Positions 33,723 to 44,647 of a DNA stretch of 64,000 nucleotides are shown piece after piece. The stretch covers positions 4,843,001 through 4,907,000 of the forward strand of contig NZ_JAQFII010000001.1 of NCBI RefSeq assembly GCF_029504575.1, written 5' to 3'. Numbering within the stretch: position 1 is the stretch's first letter; every line of letters begins with the position of its first letter. The notes under the pieces are model-generated. The model had not been told where the DNA came from. It did no database searches and saw only the letters and a list, made by a program, of their open reading frames with translations. The stretch is from Streptomyces sp. SPB162. Its GTDB lineage: Bacteria > Actinomycetota > Actinomycetes > Streptomycetales > Streptomycetaceae. The translations under genes were made by a program, and so were the position numbers.

Positions 33723-34283
33723 TCACGCCTGCGCGGCGACCGCCGTGGGGGTCCGCAGGCCGTCGAGGGCCAGGTTCATCAGGCGGTCGAAGATCGCCCG
33801 GTGCTCCTGGTCCTTCTCCGCTACCAGGACGATGGCGTTCGTCAGCTTGAGCAGGTCGGCGATGGTCGCGTCCGCACGCACCTCGCCGGCCCGCTGGGCG
33901 CGCTCCAGCAGCGCCCCGCCCGCCGCGCGCAGCGGCACCTTGCACGCGACCATCTTCGCGTCGTCCGCGGCCATGATGGCCGCCGCCAGCCCGCGGTACA
34001 TGGTCGAGTGCACGGCGACCATCCGCAGCCACCGGACGAGCGCGTCGGTCGGCGAGTCGGCCGTCAGCAGTTCCTTCGCGCCCACGGTCAGCAGCTCGAC
34101 CTCCTGCTCGAAGACCGCGTTCATCAGCGCGTAGCGGTCGGGGAAGTGCCGGTAGAGGGTGCCGATGCCGACGCCCGCGTGGCGCGCGATGTCCTCCAGC
34201 GACGCGTCGGTGCCGTGCACGATGAAGGCCTGTCGAGCCTCGGCCAGCAACCGGTCGTAGTTGCGCTGCGCGTCTGCCCGCAT
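33723..34283 (-). CDS. TetR-family repressor of the adjacent MFS gene
   Basis: A 186-residue TetR-type regulator. The N-terminal helix-turn-helix is ASLEDIARHAGVGIGTLYRHFP at residues about 26-47 (core GVGIGTLYRHFP), followed by an all-helical ligand domain. ATG 34283 has GGAGG upstream. It is divergent from an MFS exporter gene, and the spacer holds two identical-design palindromes overlapping the exporter promoter, so it very likely represses the exporter until a drug-like ligand is bound. Ligand unknown. Confidence 0.87.
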   Translation of the reverse strand: MRADAQRNYDRLLAEARQAFIVHGTDASLEDIARHAGVGIGTLYRHFPDRYALMNAVFEQEVELLTVGAKELLTADSPTDALVRWLRMVAVHSTMYRGLAAAIMAADDAKMVACKVPLRAAGGALLERAQRAGEVRADATIADLLKLTNAIVLVAEKDQEHRAIFDRLMNLALDGLRTPTAVAAQA

Positions 34284-34336
34284 CGCCACCCGCCTCCCAA
34301 GGTCCGATCCCGGAGTCCCGGGGTTCCAGAATGGCA

Positions 34337-34366
34337 TTGTAGAACCGGAGGGTACCTCCGTATAGT
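34337..34366 (+). promoter_or_regulatory. Promoter of the MFS gene
   Basis: TTGTAG (34337-34342), 18 bp spacing and TATAGT (34361-34366) give a good housekeeping promoter directed at the MFS gene. One TetR-type operator lies inside its spacer and the other covers the expected start of transcription. Confidence 0.6.
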
Positions 34367-34384
34367 TAACGGAGGCACCCTCCG
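34346..34384. promoter_or_regulatory. Two TetR operators CGGAGG-N3-CCTCCG
   Basis: Palindromes at 34346-34360 and 34370-34384 share the half-site CGGAGG with a three-base centre. Their centres are 24 bp apart, suggesting two dimers bound near the same face. They lie between the divergent TetR and MFS genes. Confidence 0.75.
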
Positions 34385-34413
34385 TTTTACTCTCCGCTGG
34401 AGGTCTACTCAGT

Positions 34414-35846
34414 ATGTCCACGTCCTTGAGCACGGCTCCGGTCACCACCAACCCCGCCCCGACCCGGCGGCACCACCCGCTCCTCGCCCTCACCGCCATC
34501 GTCGGAACCCAGCTGATGCTGCTGCTGGACGCGACCGTGGTGAACGTCGCCCTGCCCGGCATAGGCTCCGACCTGGGCTTCTCTTCCACCGGCATGTCCT
34601 GGATCCTGAACGTCTACATCCTGTCCTTCGGCGGTCTGCTGCTGCTCGGCAGCCGGATCGGCGACCTCATCGGCCGCCGCCGCGCTCTGATCATCGGTGT
34701 GCTGGCCTTCACCGCCGCCTCCGTGGCCGGGGGGTTCGCCACCGACGCGACGACGCTGCTGATCTCCCGCGGCGCCCAGGGAGCCGCGGCGCCGCGCTGG
34801 CCGCGCCCAGCACCCTCGCCCTGCTCACCACGACGTTCACCGGGACCAGCGAGCGCAACCGCGCGCTCAGCGTCTTCTCCGCGATCTCCGGCGCGGGCTC
34901 CGCCGTCGGTCTCATCCTCGGCGGGATGCTCACCGAATGGGGATCCTGGCGCTGGGTTTTCTTCATCAACATCCCCGTCGGGCTCGCCATCGCCGCGCTG
35001 GCTCCCCGCCACGTCGCCGAGACGGCCCGCCACCCCGGCGGCCGGTTCGACGTCGCCGGAGCGCTGACCGGCACCCTCGGCATGGCCTCGCTCGTCTACG
35101 CCTTCATCCGCGTCGCCGACCAGGGCTGGAGCGACAGTCGGGCGCTGACCACCTTCGGCGCGGCCGCCGCGCTGCTCGCCGCGTTCCTGGTCAACGAGGT
35201 ACGGGCCGAGCGGCCGCTGGTCGTCCTGCGGCTCTTCGCCGACCGCAACCGGGCGCTCGCCTACGGCTGCATGCTGCTCATCCCGGCGGGCATGTTCGGG
35301 GTCTTCTACTTCTCGACCCAGTTCCTGCAGGGCGTGCTGGGCTACAGCCCGCTGCGCACTGGCTTCGCCTTCCTCCCGCTGGCGCTCCCGCTCTTCGTGG
35401 CCGCCCGCACCGCGCCCCGCGCCCTGGCCCGCTTCGGCGCCAAGCGTGTGGCGTCGACCGGTGCCCTGCTCTCGCTCAGCGGGACGCTGTGGCTCTCGCA
35501 GCTCGACGCGGGTGCCGGCTTCGCGAGTGCGCTGCTCGGCCCGCTGGCCCTCATCGGGGTGGGCATGGGCTTCACGATCATGCCGCTCAACACCCTCATC
35601 CTGACGGAGGTCCAGCCGCGCGACGCCGGTTCGGCGTCCGGGCTGCTCCAGACGATGCAGCAGATCGGCGGCAGCCTCGGCCTGTCGATCCTCGTCACGG
35701 TCTTCGGCACCGCCTCCCGGGGCGCCACCGGCGGCGCGGGGGAGGTCTTCACGGCGGGCGCCACCGCCGCCTTCGCTGCCGCCGCCGTCTTCACCGGCCT
35801 GGCGCTGCTGCTGGTGCTGGCCGTGCGGACGCCCGCGAAACGGTGA
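34414..35846 (+). pseudogene. MFS drug exporter (EmrB/QacA type), frame broken by one missing base
   Basis: The first frame encodes a 14-helix-type exporter start (QLMLLLDATVVNVALPGIG, here DATVVNVALP, then GSRIGDLIGRRRAL). After RGAQGA near 34785 the homology continues in another frame (AAPSTLALLTTTF, GGMLTEWGSWRWVFFINIP and MQQIGGSLGLSIL). One base is missing in the GC-rich stretch 34780-34800. Corrected, it gives 477 residues, which is the normal size. It should expel drugs or other small amphipathic compounds using the proton gradient, under the TetR repressor. The break is probably a sequence error, as three other genes show the same kind of single-base change. Confidence 0.85.
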
Positions 35847-35863
35847 GGGTGCGGGACGGCGAA

Positions 35864-35896
35864 ATGCCGGGCGGGCCCCTCGGGCCCGCCCGGCAT
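35864..35896. terminator. Bidirectional terminator between MFS and acyl-CoA carboxylase alpha
   Basis: ATGCCGGGCGGGCCC and its exact complement form a 15-bp stem with a CTC loop in the 72-bp convergent spacer. Confidence 0.85.
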
Positions 35897-35918
35897 CGTC
35901 ACTCCACCGGACCGTGGA

Positions 35919-37685
<1,767 letters not shown>

Positions 37686-38059
37686 GATGGCTCCCTCCTT
37701 GAAACAAGCCGAGTTTAGTTACTGACGACACTTCATGCCGAGTCACCCCTACAGGTGAGCTTGCCCACACGGAGGGTGATTCGAGCGCCGGTCGAGCGTC
37801 CGAGTGCGTGCAAAATCCACGGTACGAACCCATTCGTCCGGGTGTTGCGGGGCCCTCGGTGTGGCCCATGTCTCTCTGTGTGACCGAGGCCAGGATGGCG
37901 GATCCTTTGTGGGTTCTCCACGAATAGGGGGTGGAATCTTTGCTGGTCCGCCACCCCGAAAGGGTGGTGGGGTCACGGACCTTGTCCCGCGGACTACCGG
38001 TTAGTAGCCTTCGCCGTGCGTGATACCCGCGGTAACGGTTGCAGATTGAAGGGGGCAAG
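37686..38059. other. 374-bp spacer with mutually exclusive hairpins
   Basis: No gene is seen between the divergent carboxylase and small membrane-protein genes. On the plus strand three stems are present: CCTCGGT (37854) with ACCGAGG (37883); TGGCGGA (37896) with TCCGCCA (37947); and CCGCCACCC (37948) with GGGTGGTGG (37962) around CGAAA. The last two compete for the same bases, as in attenuators or riboswitches. No known riboswitch class is recognised. Confidence 0.4.
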
Positions 38060-38525
38060 GTGCGCAGAGGTCTGGCCGCGACCACGGCTGTAGTGCTCGT
38101 GCTGGAGGCGCTCGTCATCGCTTTCATCCACCTGGTGCTCGGCCTCTCCGTGCGAAACCAGAACATGTCCCTCGCCGGCCTCGACCCCGACGGCATGGCC
38201 ATCGGCACCTTCGTCGGCGGCGGCCCTGTTCGCCCTCTTCCTCATCGGCTGTGCCCTCGTCCCCGCGCGAGCGGCGATCCGCAACCGCCCGCCGGGCCGG
38301 TTCGGGCGGATCCTGCTCATCGTGTGCGCCGTCCTGCACGGCCTGCTGGGCGCGCTGGTGGTCGGACTGGTCGGCTGGCCCGCCTTCATCTTCATGATGC
38401 TGGTCCTGGCGCTCGTCGTCGGCACCCTGGTGGTCTTCCCGGACACCGAGGACAGCGACAGCGCCGCCGCGGGCAAGGGCAACGGCAACGAGCTTCCGCC
38501 GCCGACCGCCCCGGCCGCAGCCTAG
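38060..38525 (+). pseudogene. Four-helix small membrane protein, frame broken by one inserted base
   Basis: The first frame (VRRGLAATTAVVLVLEALVI, LVLGLSVRNQNMSLAG, MAIGTFVGG) gives one helix; after an extra base near 38218-38224 (GGCGGCGGCC) the second frame continues with LFALFLIGCALVPARA, IRNRPPGRFGRILLIVCAVL and GWPAFIFMMLVLALVVGTLV. Corrected, it is a 154-residue protein with about four helices and a polar Asp/Ser/Pro tail. GTG 38060 has GAAGGGGG upstream. It fills the SCO4922 position between carboxylase alpha and maf (recalled). Function unknown; break probably a sequence error. Confidence 0.75.
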
Positions 38526-38571
38526 ATCGTCAAGGCCGGAAGCGGGCGGACCCCGGGCCCGTAAGCAGCGC

Positions 38572-39174
38572 CTACTCGGTCCAGAGGTCGGTGATCCGCA
38601 CGCCCACGTCGGCCAGCAGCCGCCGCAGCGTCGGCAGGGACAGTCCGATGACGTTGCCAGCGTCCCCGTCGATCCCGTCGACGAACGGCGCCGAGCGGCC
38701 GTCCAGGGTGAACGCGCCCGCGACGTACAGCGGCTCGCCGCTCGCGACGTAGGCGGCGATCTCGGCGTCGTCCGGCGTCCCGAAGCGCACGGTCGTCGAC
38801 GCGGTCACCGAGACCTGCTTGCCGTTCGCGGTGTCGATGACGCAGTGCCCGGTCCGCAGCACACCCGAACGGCCGCGCATGGCCATCCACCGGGCCGTGG
38901 CCTCCGCGGCGTCCGCCGGCTTGCCCAGCGCCTCGCCGTCCAGCTCCAGCACGGAGTCGCAGCCGATCACCAGTTCACCGCCGGTCAGGTCCCCCGCGAC
39001 CGCCGCCGCCTTCGCCTCGGCCAGCACCTTCGCCAGCTCCGCCGGGTTCGCGGCCGTCAGCGCGTCCTCGTCGACGCCGCTCACCACGACCCGGGGATCG
39101 AGCCCCGCCTGCCGCAGCAGAGCGAGACGGGCGGGGGAGGCGGAGGCCAGGACCAGGGTGCGGCGGGTGCTCAT
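38572..39174 (-). CDS. maf: Maf-like nucleotide pyrophosphatase
   Basis: A 200-residue cytosolic protein hydrolysing nucleoside triphosphates (often dTTP/UTP or modified nucleotides) to monophosphates. It has the family start LASASPARLALLRQAG, the core GCDSVLELDGEALGKP, the R-x-H-like segment GRSGVLRTGHCV and the late DGIDGDAGNVIGLSLP. ATG 39174. It is downstream of the small membrane-protein gene at 39242 on the same strand and convergent with the gene at 38060. Confidence 0.9.
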   Translation of the reverse strand: MSTRRTLVLASASPARLALLRQAGLDPRVVVSGVDEDALTAANPAELAKVLAEAKAAAVAGDLTGGELVIGCDSVLELDGEALGKPADAAEATARWMAMRGRSGVLRTGHCVIDTANGKQVSVTASTTVRFGTPDDAEIAAYVASGEPLYVAGAFTLDGRSAPFVDGIDGDAGNVIGLSLPTLRRLLADVGVRITDLWTE

Positions 39175-39241
39175 CGGGCCATCGTAATTCGGGCCGGTGC
39201 CGGGAGGTCCTCGGGTCAGGTGCCGGGAGGTCCTCGGCCGG

Positions 39242-39379
39242 TCAGCCGCGCCAGCCGACCAGGACCATCAGCAGCGGCACGGTCAGCGCGATAACGATCA
39301 TCATGCGCCGCAGCATCGCCTGCACCTGTCGCATGTCCTCCGGCGGTTCGTCGCGCCGGTCGCGGTCCGACCACAACAT
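39242..39379 (-). CDS. 45-residue single-pass membrane protein (MmpB-like)
   Basis: A short open frame from ATG 39379 to TGA 39242. The first 25 residues are charged (MLWSDRDRRDEPPEDMRQVQ), followed by a membrane helix (MMIVIALTVPLLMVLVGW) and RG. Its place between maf and the carboxylase epsilon gene matches a tiny protein annotated in Streptomyces as morphogenic membrane protein MmpB; I recall this only from annotation and am not certain. The coding call rests on the clear charged-head plus helix design and the neat gap between two conserved genes. Confidence 0.65.
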   Translation of the reverse strand: MLWSDRDRRDEPPEDMRQVQAMLRRMMIVIALTVPLLMVLVGWRG

Positions 39380-39404
39380 GTCTTCCAGGTTGCGCCCGGG
39401 AAAA

Positions 39405-39440
39405 GGCCCGCGCCTGAGTACGGGTACTCAGGCGCGGGCC
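39405..39440 (-). terminator. Intrinsic terminator after accE
   Basis: A perfect 16-bp inverted repeat (GGCCCGCGCCTGAGTA and complement) with a four-base loop is followed on the minus strand by TTTT. It ends the beta-epsilon carboxylase transcript. Confidence 0.9.
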
Positions 39441-39483
39441 ACGAGGTGACTATTTCCTCGGACGGGTCCCTCGGCGGGGTTCC

Positions 39484-39690
39484 TCAGCGCGGCCAGTAGG
39501 ACGTGCGCCAGGCACCGGGACCCGGGGCGGGGGCGGGGCGCGGCACGTTGTGGGCCGGGGCGGCCCACTCGTCCGTCCGCTGCGGGCCGTCGGCGCTGCC
39601 CGCCGTCGCGGCGGCCCGCGCCTGGACCAGTGCCACGACGGCGGCAAGCTCCTCCGGGGTCGGATTTCCCCGCTCTACCTTGATCACCAC
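39484..39690 (-). CDS. accE: Acyl-CoA carboxylase epsilon subunit
   Basis: A 68-residue protein that in actinomycetes binds the beta subunit and stimulates the acyl-CoA carboxylase complex. It begins IKVERGNPTPEELAAVVALV, the typical epsilon N-terminus, continues with an Ala-rich helix and a Pro-rich linker, and ends WRTSYWPR, the typical C-terminus. It lies 51 bp downstream of the beta subunit gene and before a strong terminator. Confidence 0.92.
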   Translation of the reverse strand: MVIKVERGNPTPEELAAVVALVQARAAATAGSADGPQRTDEWAAPAHNVPRPAPAPGPGAWRTSYWPR

Positions 39691-39741
39691 GGGACGGCTC
39701 CTTCAGCGGTCGGGGGCGGCTGCGGACTGTCGTACGGTCGG

Positions 39742-41332
39742 CTACAGGGGGATGTTGCCGTGCTTCTTCGGCGGCAGGCTCTCGCGCTTGTTGCGCAGCG
39801 TCCGCAGCGCCTTGACGAGGTGCGCGCGCGTCTCGGACGGCATGATCACCGCGTCGATGTAACCGCGCTCGGCGGCCACGTACGGGTTCAGCAGGGTGTC
39901 CTCGTAGTCGGCGATCAGCTGCTGGCGCAGCTCCTCGACCGCCTCCGGCGTCTTGGCCTCGGCCAGCGTGCGGCGATGCAGGATGTTCACCGCGCCCTGC
40001 GCGCCCATGACCGCGATCTGCGCGGTCGGCCACGCCAGGTTCAGGTCCGCGCCCAGGTGCTTGGAGCCCATCACGTCGTAGGCGCCGCCGTACGCCTTGC
40101 GCGTGATGACGGTGATCAGCGGGACCGTCGCCTCCGCGTAGGCGTAGATCAGCTTGGCGCCGCGCCGGATGATGCCGTTCCACTCCTGGTCGGTGCCGGG
40201 CAGGAAGCCCGGCACGTCCACGAAGGTCACGACCGGGATGTTGAAGCTGTCGCAGGTGCGGACGAAGCGGGCGGCCTTCTCGGACGCGTCGATGTCCAGG
40301 CAGCCCGCGAACTGCATCGGCTGGTTGGCGATGATGCCGACCGGCCGTCCTTCGATCCGGCCGAGGCCCGCGATGATGTTCGGCGCGAAGAGGGCCTGCG
40401 TCTCCAGGAACTCGCCGTCGTCCAGCACGTGCTCGATGACCCGGTGCATGTCGTACGGCTGGTTCGCGGAGTCCGGGATCAGCACGTCCAGGTCGAGGTC
40501 CTCGGCGCTGGTCTCCAGGTCGGCCTCGACCGGGTAGGCCGGGGCGTCGGCCAGGTTGTTGGACGGCAGGTACGACAGCAGGGCCTTCACGTACTCGATG
40601 GCGTCCTTCTCGTCACCCGCCATGTGGTGCGCGTTCCCGGACGTGGTGTTGTGGGTGCGGGCGCCGCCCAGCTCCTCCATGGCGACGTCCTCGCCGGTCA
40701 CCGTCTTGATCACGTCGGGTCCCGTGATGAACATGTGCGAGGTCTGGTCGACCATCACCACGAAGTCCGTGATGGCCGGCGAGTACACCGCGCCCGCCCG
40801 CGCACGGGCCCACGATCAACGAGATCTGCGGGATCACACCGGAGGCGTGGGTGTTGCGGCGGAAGATCTCGCCGTACATGCCCAGTGAGGCCACACCCTC
40901 CTGGATGCGGGCGCCGCCGGAGTCGTTGATGCCGATGATCGGGCAGCCGGTCTTCATCGCCCAGTCCATGACCTTGACGATCTTCTCGCCGTAGACCTCG
41001 CCCAGGGCGCCGCCGAAGACGGTGAAGTCCTGCGAGAAGACGGCCACCGGACGGCCCTCGACCGTGCCGTACCCCGTGACGACGCCGTCGCCGTAGGGGC
41101 GGGTCTTCTCCAGGCTGAAGTTGGTCGACCGGTGGCGGGCGAGCTCGTCGAGCTCGACGAACGAATCCTCGTCGAGGAGGAGTTCGATTCGCTCCCGCGC
41201 GGTCAGCTTGCCCTTGGCGTGCTGCTTCTCCACCGCGCGCTCGGAGCCGGCGTGCGTCGCCTCTTCGATACGGCGGCGCAGATCCGCGAGCTTGCCCGCG
41301 GTGGTGTGGATGTCGTGCTCCGGCTCGGCCAT
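39742..41332 (-). pseudogene. accB: Acyl-CoA carboxylase beta (carboxyltransferase) subunit, frame broken by one inserted base
   Basis: The N-terminal frame (EHDIHTTAGKLADLRRR, SFVELDELARHRSTNF, INDSGGARIQEGVASLG) runs to SLIVGPCAGG, then the protein continues in another frame (YSPAITDFVVMVDQTSHMFI, DVPGFLPGTDQEWNGIIRRG, GGAYDVMGSKHLGAD). The extra G lies near 40797-40801 in a C/G run; the span of 1591 bp is one more than a multiple of three. Corrected, it is 529 residues. It transfers the carboxyl group from biotin to propionyl- or acetyl-CoA. Since this is normally essential, a sequence error is far more likely than a true loss. Confidence 0.92.
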
Positions 41333-41374
41333 GGAGGCGGCTCTCCTGCTCTCGTGGGTCCTGTCGGGTCCTAC

Positions 41375-41408
41375 TTGACTGGCGAGTAACGCTGTTTCGT
41401 AGCGTAAC
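41375..41408. promoter_or_regulatory. Promoter and imperfect palindrome between accB and birA
   Basis: TTGACT (41375) and TAGCGT (41400) with 19 bp spacing could be the birA promoter. GTAACGCT-N7-AGCGTAAC (41386-41408, one mismatch) overlaps it and may be an operator for the divergent carboxylase and ligase genes. Confidence 0.35.
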
Positions 41409-41479
41409 GGCGCGACCGCTTCTCCAGCAGTGCGGCGTTGGACACACTCCGTCCACGCCTCATCTCCTAATCTGGACGA

Positions 41480-42319
41480 ATGACGACTCCCAACCGCTGG
41501 TCCGACCTGGAGCGCCCCCCTCTCGGTGAGGCCGCGCTGCGCCGCGCGGTCGTCGCGCCGGACAGCTTCTGGACGTCTCTCGACGTCGTCGAGACCACCG
41601 GTTCCACCAACAGCGACCTCGCGGAACGTGCCGGGGCCGGCGCCTGCGAAGGCGCCGTGCTCGTCGCGGAGGAGCAGACCGCGGGGCGCGGCCGGCTCGA
41701 CCGCCAGTGGTCGGCGCCGCCGCGCTCCGGTCTGTTCTTCTCGGTGCTGCTGCGGCCCGCCGACGTGCCGGTGGAGCGCTGGGGCTGGCTGCCGCTGCTC
41801 GCCGGGGTCGCCACCGCCACCGCGCTGTCGCGGACGGCCGGCGTCGACACGGCGCTCAAGTGGCCCAACGACCTGCTCGTGACGATCGACGGCGAGGAGC
41901 GCAAGACCGGCGGCATCCTCGCCGAGCGCACCGGTAAGGACGGCGTCGTCGTCGGCATCGGCGTCAACGTGTCGCTGCGCACCGACGAGCTGCCCGTCCC
42001 CGCCGCCGGCTCCCTCGCCCTCGCGGGCGCCAAGGGCACCGACCGCGACCCGCTGCTCCGGGCCGTGCTGCGCTCGCTGGCCGACTGGTACACCGAGTGG
42101 CGCGCGGCGGGCGGCGACCCGGCCGCCTCCCGTCTCCAGCAGACGTACGCGGCCGGCTGCGCCACGCTCGGCCGCGAGGTCCGCGCCGAGCTGCCCGGCG
42201 GACGCGAGCTGGTCGGCACCGCGGTCGGCGTGGACGATGACGGCCGGCTGGTGCTCGCCACCGCCGACGGGGAGCAGGCGGTCGGCGCGGGAGACGTCGT
42301 GCACATCCGCCGCGCGTAG
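41480..42319 (+). CDS. birA: Biotin-[acetyl-CoA carboxylase] ligase
   Basis: A 279-residue enzyme that activates biotin with ATP and attaches it to the carrier Lys of the carboxylase alpha subunit. Motifs are VETTGSTNSDL, the biotinyl-AMP loop EEQTAGRGRLDRQW, LKWPNDLLV and GGILAE, followed by the small C-terminal SH3-like domain. There is no N-terminal DNA-binding domain, so it is a ligase only and not a BirA-type repressor. ATG 41480. It is divergent from the carboxylase beta gene, fitting joint supply of biotinylated enzyme. Confidence 0.93.
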   Translation: MTTPNRWSDLERPPLGEAALRRAVVAPDSFWTSLDVVETTGSTNSDLAERAGAGACEGAVLVAEEQTAGRGRLDRQWSAPPRSGLFFSVLLRPADVPVERWGWLPLLAGVATATALSRTAGVDTALKWPNDLLVTIDGEERKTGGILAERTGKDGVVVGIGVNVSLRTDELPVPAAGSLALAGAKGTDRDPLLRAVLRSLADWYTEWRAAGGDPAASRLQQTYAAGCATLGREVRAELPGGRELVGTAVGVDDDGRLVLATADGEQAVGAGDVVHIRRA

Positions 42320-42477
42320 CGGCCGTCCGCTCGGCCCGCGGCAGCGGGCAGCGGGCCGGCCCCGAGGTGGAATCCCGGCCGCCGGTTGGTCCGCCGGAGC
42401 CGCTACGATCCCTGGAACCGATCGGGGCGGTTCACCCGTCCGATGGATCACTGACGTCGGTTCACGGGGGTTAGTAC

Positions 42478-42825
42478 ATGGCAGACAAAGACGACGCCGC
42501 GCAGCTGAAGATACGCGCGCAGCACCTGCGCGAGTGCGCCAAGCAGGCGCGCTCGGCCGCCCGGACGCTGGGGACGTACCTCGACGGCGTGGTCGGCAAG
42601 GCCACCCCGCGCGCGACCGATCCCGCGAAGAACCCGGGCACGGCGATCTGGCACGGGCCGTTCGCCGACCGGTCCACCCAGGCGCTCGTCGGCCGGCACC
42701 GCATGCTGCGCGAGATGGCCACGGCGCTGATGGGTGACGCGACCCGATGGGAGAACGCGGCGACGCGGCTCGACGACGAGGCGAAGGCCAAGGAGAAGGC
42801 CAAGGCCCCGGCAGGTGGTAACTGA
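42478..42825 (+). CDS. WXG100-like helical protein
   Basis: A 115-residue, highly helical, charged protein without signal peptide. Residues 1-45 and 65-105 form two likely helices around a turn TAIWHGPFAD containing a W-x-G-like motif, the design of WXG100 (ESX) proteins exported by type VII systems as helical hairpins. The next gene starts within its stop codon (TGATG overlap), so they are translated together. I infer a chaperone or co-secretion role for the protease encoded next. The WXG match is structural, not a proven family hit. Confidence 0.6.
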   Translation: MADKDDAAQLKIRAQHLRECAKQARSAARTLGTYLDGVVGKATPRATDPAKNPGTAIWHGPFADRSTQALVGRHRMLREMATALMGDATRWENAATRLDDEAKAKEKAKAPAGGN

Positions 42826-44306
42826 TGGCATATCAGGGCTTCGATCCCGTCCAGCTGAAGGCACTCGCGGGGGATCTCGACTCCCTGGCGCAGCACGCCG
42901 GCGGGCTGCACAGCAAGTTGGCGGGGCTGCTGACCACCGCCCAGCAGAACCTGCCGCCCGGCACCCGGGCCTCCGTCGACCCGAACCTGCAGGGCCTCGT
43001 CGGCGATCTGGTCGCGATGCCGTTCTTCGGCCGCAGCCGGCTGCCGGGAGTGCTCACCGGTGAGCTCGGTGACATGCAAGCCTCGATGAAGCGCCGCATC
43101 ACGCAGCTGGAGGCACTCGTCGCGTTCCAGAAGCAGGGCTACCCCGTCGACGAGAGCATCGTCTTCCTGGACGAGGCGCCGCCGGACCCCAAGAAGGTCG
43201 ACGCCGCCCTCAAGGAACTGCAGGCCCTGAACGGCAAGGACTTCGGCAACAACGGCAACCGCGACGACCTGGAGAAGCTCTCCCGGCTCATCGACGGGCT
43301 GACCGGGGCCGAGCTCGACGCGATGGTCACCAAGGCGTCCCCGCAGGACCTCGCGCGCTACGGGAAGCTGGCCGACTGCACCGACGACTCCGGCTGGAAC
43401 CCGTTCGACCACAACGGCCTGCCGACGCAGGAGCGCCTCGACACCCTCGGCCGGATGCTCTCCAAGGTCGGCGCGGAGAACATGGGCAAGCTCACCACCG
43501 CTTTCCCCGGTGTGCAGCCGACGTTCGAGAACACCGACGCGTACAAGAACGGCGGGAACTCCCAGAACGGCCAGAACAACTCCGGCATCCACTGGCAGGT
43601 CCCGTCGGACCCGCTCTTCAACGGCGAGCCGTCGGCGGACGACATCAACCAGCGCCAGTTCGGCGACTGCTGGTACGTCGCCTCGCTGTCGGCCGTCGCC
43701 TTGAAGGACCCCCAGTTCATCAAGGACGGCATCAAGCAGAACGACAACGGCACCGTCAGCGTGCGGATCTGGGACAAGGACGGCAACTACCACTGGGTCA
43801 CCGTGACCCCGGACCTGCCGACCGACACCAACGGCACCCCGATCAGCACCTACGGCAACGGCGACACCTGGCCGGCCTACTACGAGAAGGCGTTCGCGCT
43901 GGCCTACACCGGCGGTGAGGGCGGCTACGGCGGTATCGAGGGCGACGACCCGAAGGCGTCGGCGCCCTATCTGACCGGGCACAACGGCGCGGACATCGAC
44001 AAGAGCGTCTTCCTGGGGATGGGTTCGCAGGACGACAAGGACCTGAACCACCTGAAGAAGTCGTTCGACGCCGGGAAGGCCGTGACGGTCTCCACGCCGA
44101 ACGACGAGAGCCTGGACAAGAACTACCCCAAGGAGTGGGGCAACGCCTACCACAGCAACCACGCCTACTACGTGCGCGGTTTCACCGGTGACGGGAAGAT
44201 CATCCTCGGCAATCCGTGGGGCACGTCGGGCTATCCGCCGCTCACCGTGACCCAGGACCAGTTCAACAAGTACTTCCAGTCGCCCGAGGCGTACGACGTC
44301 CCCTGA
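42825..44306 (+). CDS. Calpain-family (C2) cysteine protease with WXG/LXG-like N-terminal region
   Basis: A 493-residue protein. The first 110 residues are helical and resemble type VII effector leaders; residues about 255-490 form a calpain protease core with the catalytic triad visible: Cys282 in RQFGDCWYVASLSA, His446 in HSNHAYYV and Asn463 in LGNPWG. No signal peptide is present. Bacterial calpain-like proteases of this type are rare and often belong to exported effectors. Gene overlap with the WXG100-like gene and the following lipoprotein suggest a secreted protease with partners or an immunity protein. Target unknown. Confidence 0.85.
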   Translation: MAYQGFDPVQLKALAGDLDSLAQHAGGLHSKLAGLLTTAQQNLPPGTRASVDPNLQGLVGDLVAMPFFGRSRLPGVLTGELGDMQASMKRRITQLEALVAFQKQGYPVDESIVFLDEAPPDPKKVDAALKELQALNGKDFGNNGNRDDLEKLSRLIDGLTGAELDAMVTKASPQDLARYGKLADCTDDSGWNPFDHNGLPTQERLDTLGRMLSKVGAENMGKLTTAFPGVQPTFENTDAYKNGGNSQNGQNNSGIHWQVPSDPLFNGEPSADDINQRQFGDCWYVASLSAVALKDPQFIKDGIKQNDNGTVSVRIWDKDGNYHWVTVTPDLPTDTNGTPISTYGNGDTWPAYYEKAFALAYTGGEGGYGGIEGDDPKASAPYLTGHNGADIDKSVFLGMGSQDDKDLNHLKKSFDAGKAVTVSTPNDESLDKNYPKEWGNAYHSNHAYYVRGFTGDGKIILGNPWGTSGYPPLTVTQDQFNKYFQSPEAYDVP

Positions 44307-44323
44307 CGAACACGGTGAGCGAG

Positions 44324-44647
44324 ATGACCGAGCACGTGAAATACCCCTTCGAAGTGGACGGCCGGTGGCCGGTCCGCTACCACATCCCCTACGCCGTGGA
44401 GCACGACGGACACAGCTACGGCGTCGTGGCCAGCATCTTCGCCGAACCGTCGGTGCACGGCCGGCTGCAGGTGAGCCGGGAGGGAGTGCCCGTCGCCGAG
44501 TACGACGACCTGACGGCGGGCGACATCGTGGAGATCACCGGTGACGCGTGGCGCGTCACCGGGGTGGAGTACCGGACCCGCATCGTGCTGGAGCGCGCCG
44601 ACGCGGGCACGGACGGCAGCGGGAGCGGGGAGACGGCCGATGCGTAG
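44324..44647 (+). CDS. DUF6406-like small cytosolic protein
   Basis: A 107-residue acidic protein beginning MTEHVKYPFEVDGRWPVRYH, with beta-rich sequence (VVASIFAEP, LQVSREGVPVAEYDDLTAGDIVEITGDAWRV by its parts LQVSREG and DLTAGDIVEI) and no signal peptide. It shares the plan of a short beta domain, ending in GDxVxIxGxxWxV, with the two halves of the following lipoprotein (for instance KPGQQVTYAGHAFTV and AVGDPVELAGVEFTV). I recall such proteins as DUF6406 in Streptomyces. Start is ATG 44324 or GTG 44315. It may bind or inhibit the adjacent protease; this is inference. Confidence 0.65.
   Translation: MTEHVKYPFEVDGRWPVRYHIPYAVEHDGHSYGVVASIFAEPSVHGRLQVSREGVPVAEYDDLTAGDIVEITGDAWRVTGVEYRTRIVLERADAGTDGSGSGETADA

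Noticed and set aside
42430..42465. Two GTTCAC sequences upstream of the calpain cassette as a PHO box
   Set aside because: They are 30 bp apart, which does not fit the 11-bp repeat spacing of PhoP sites.
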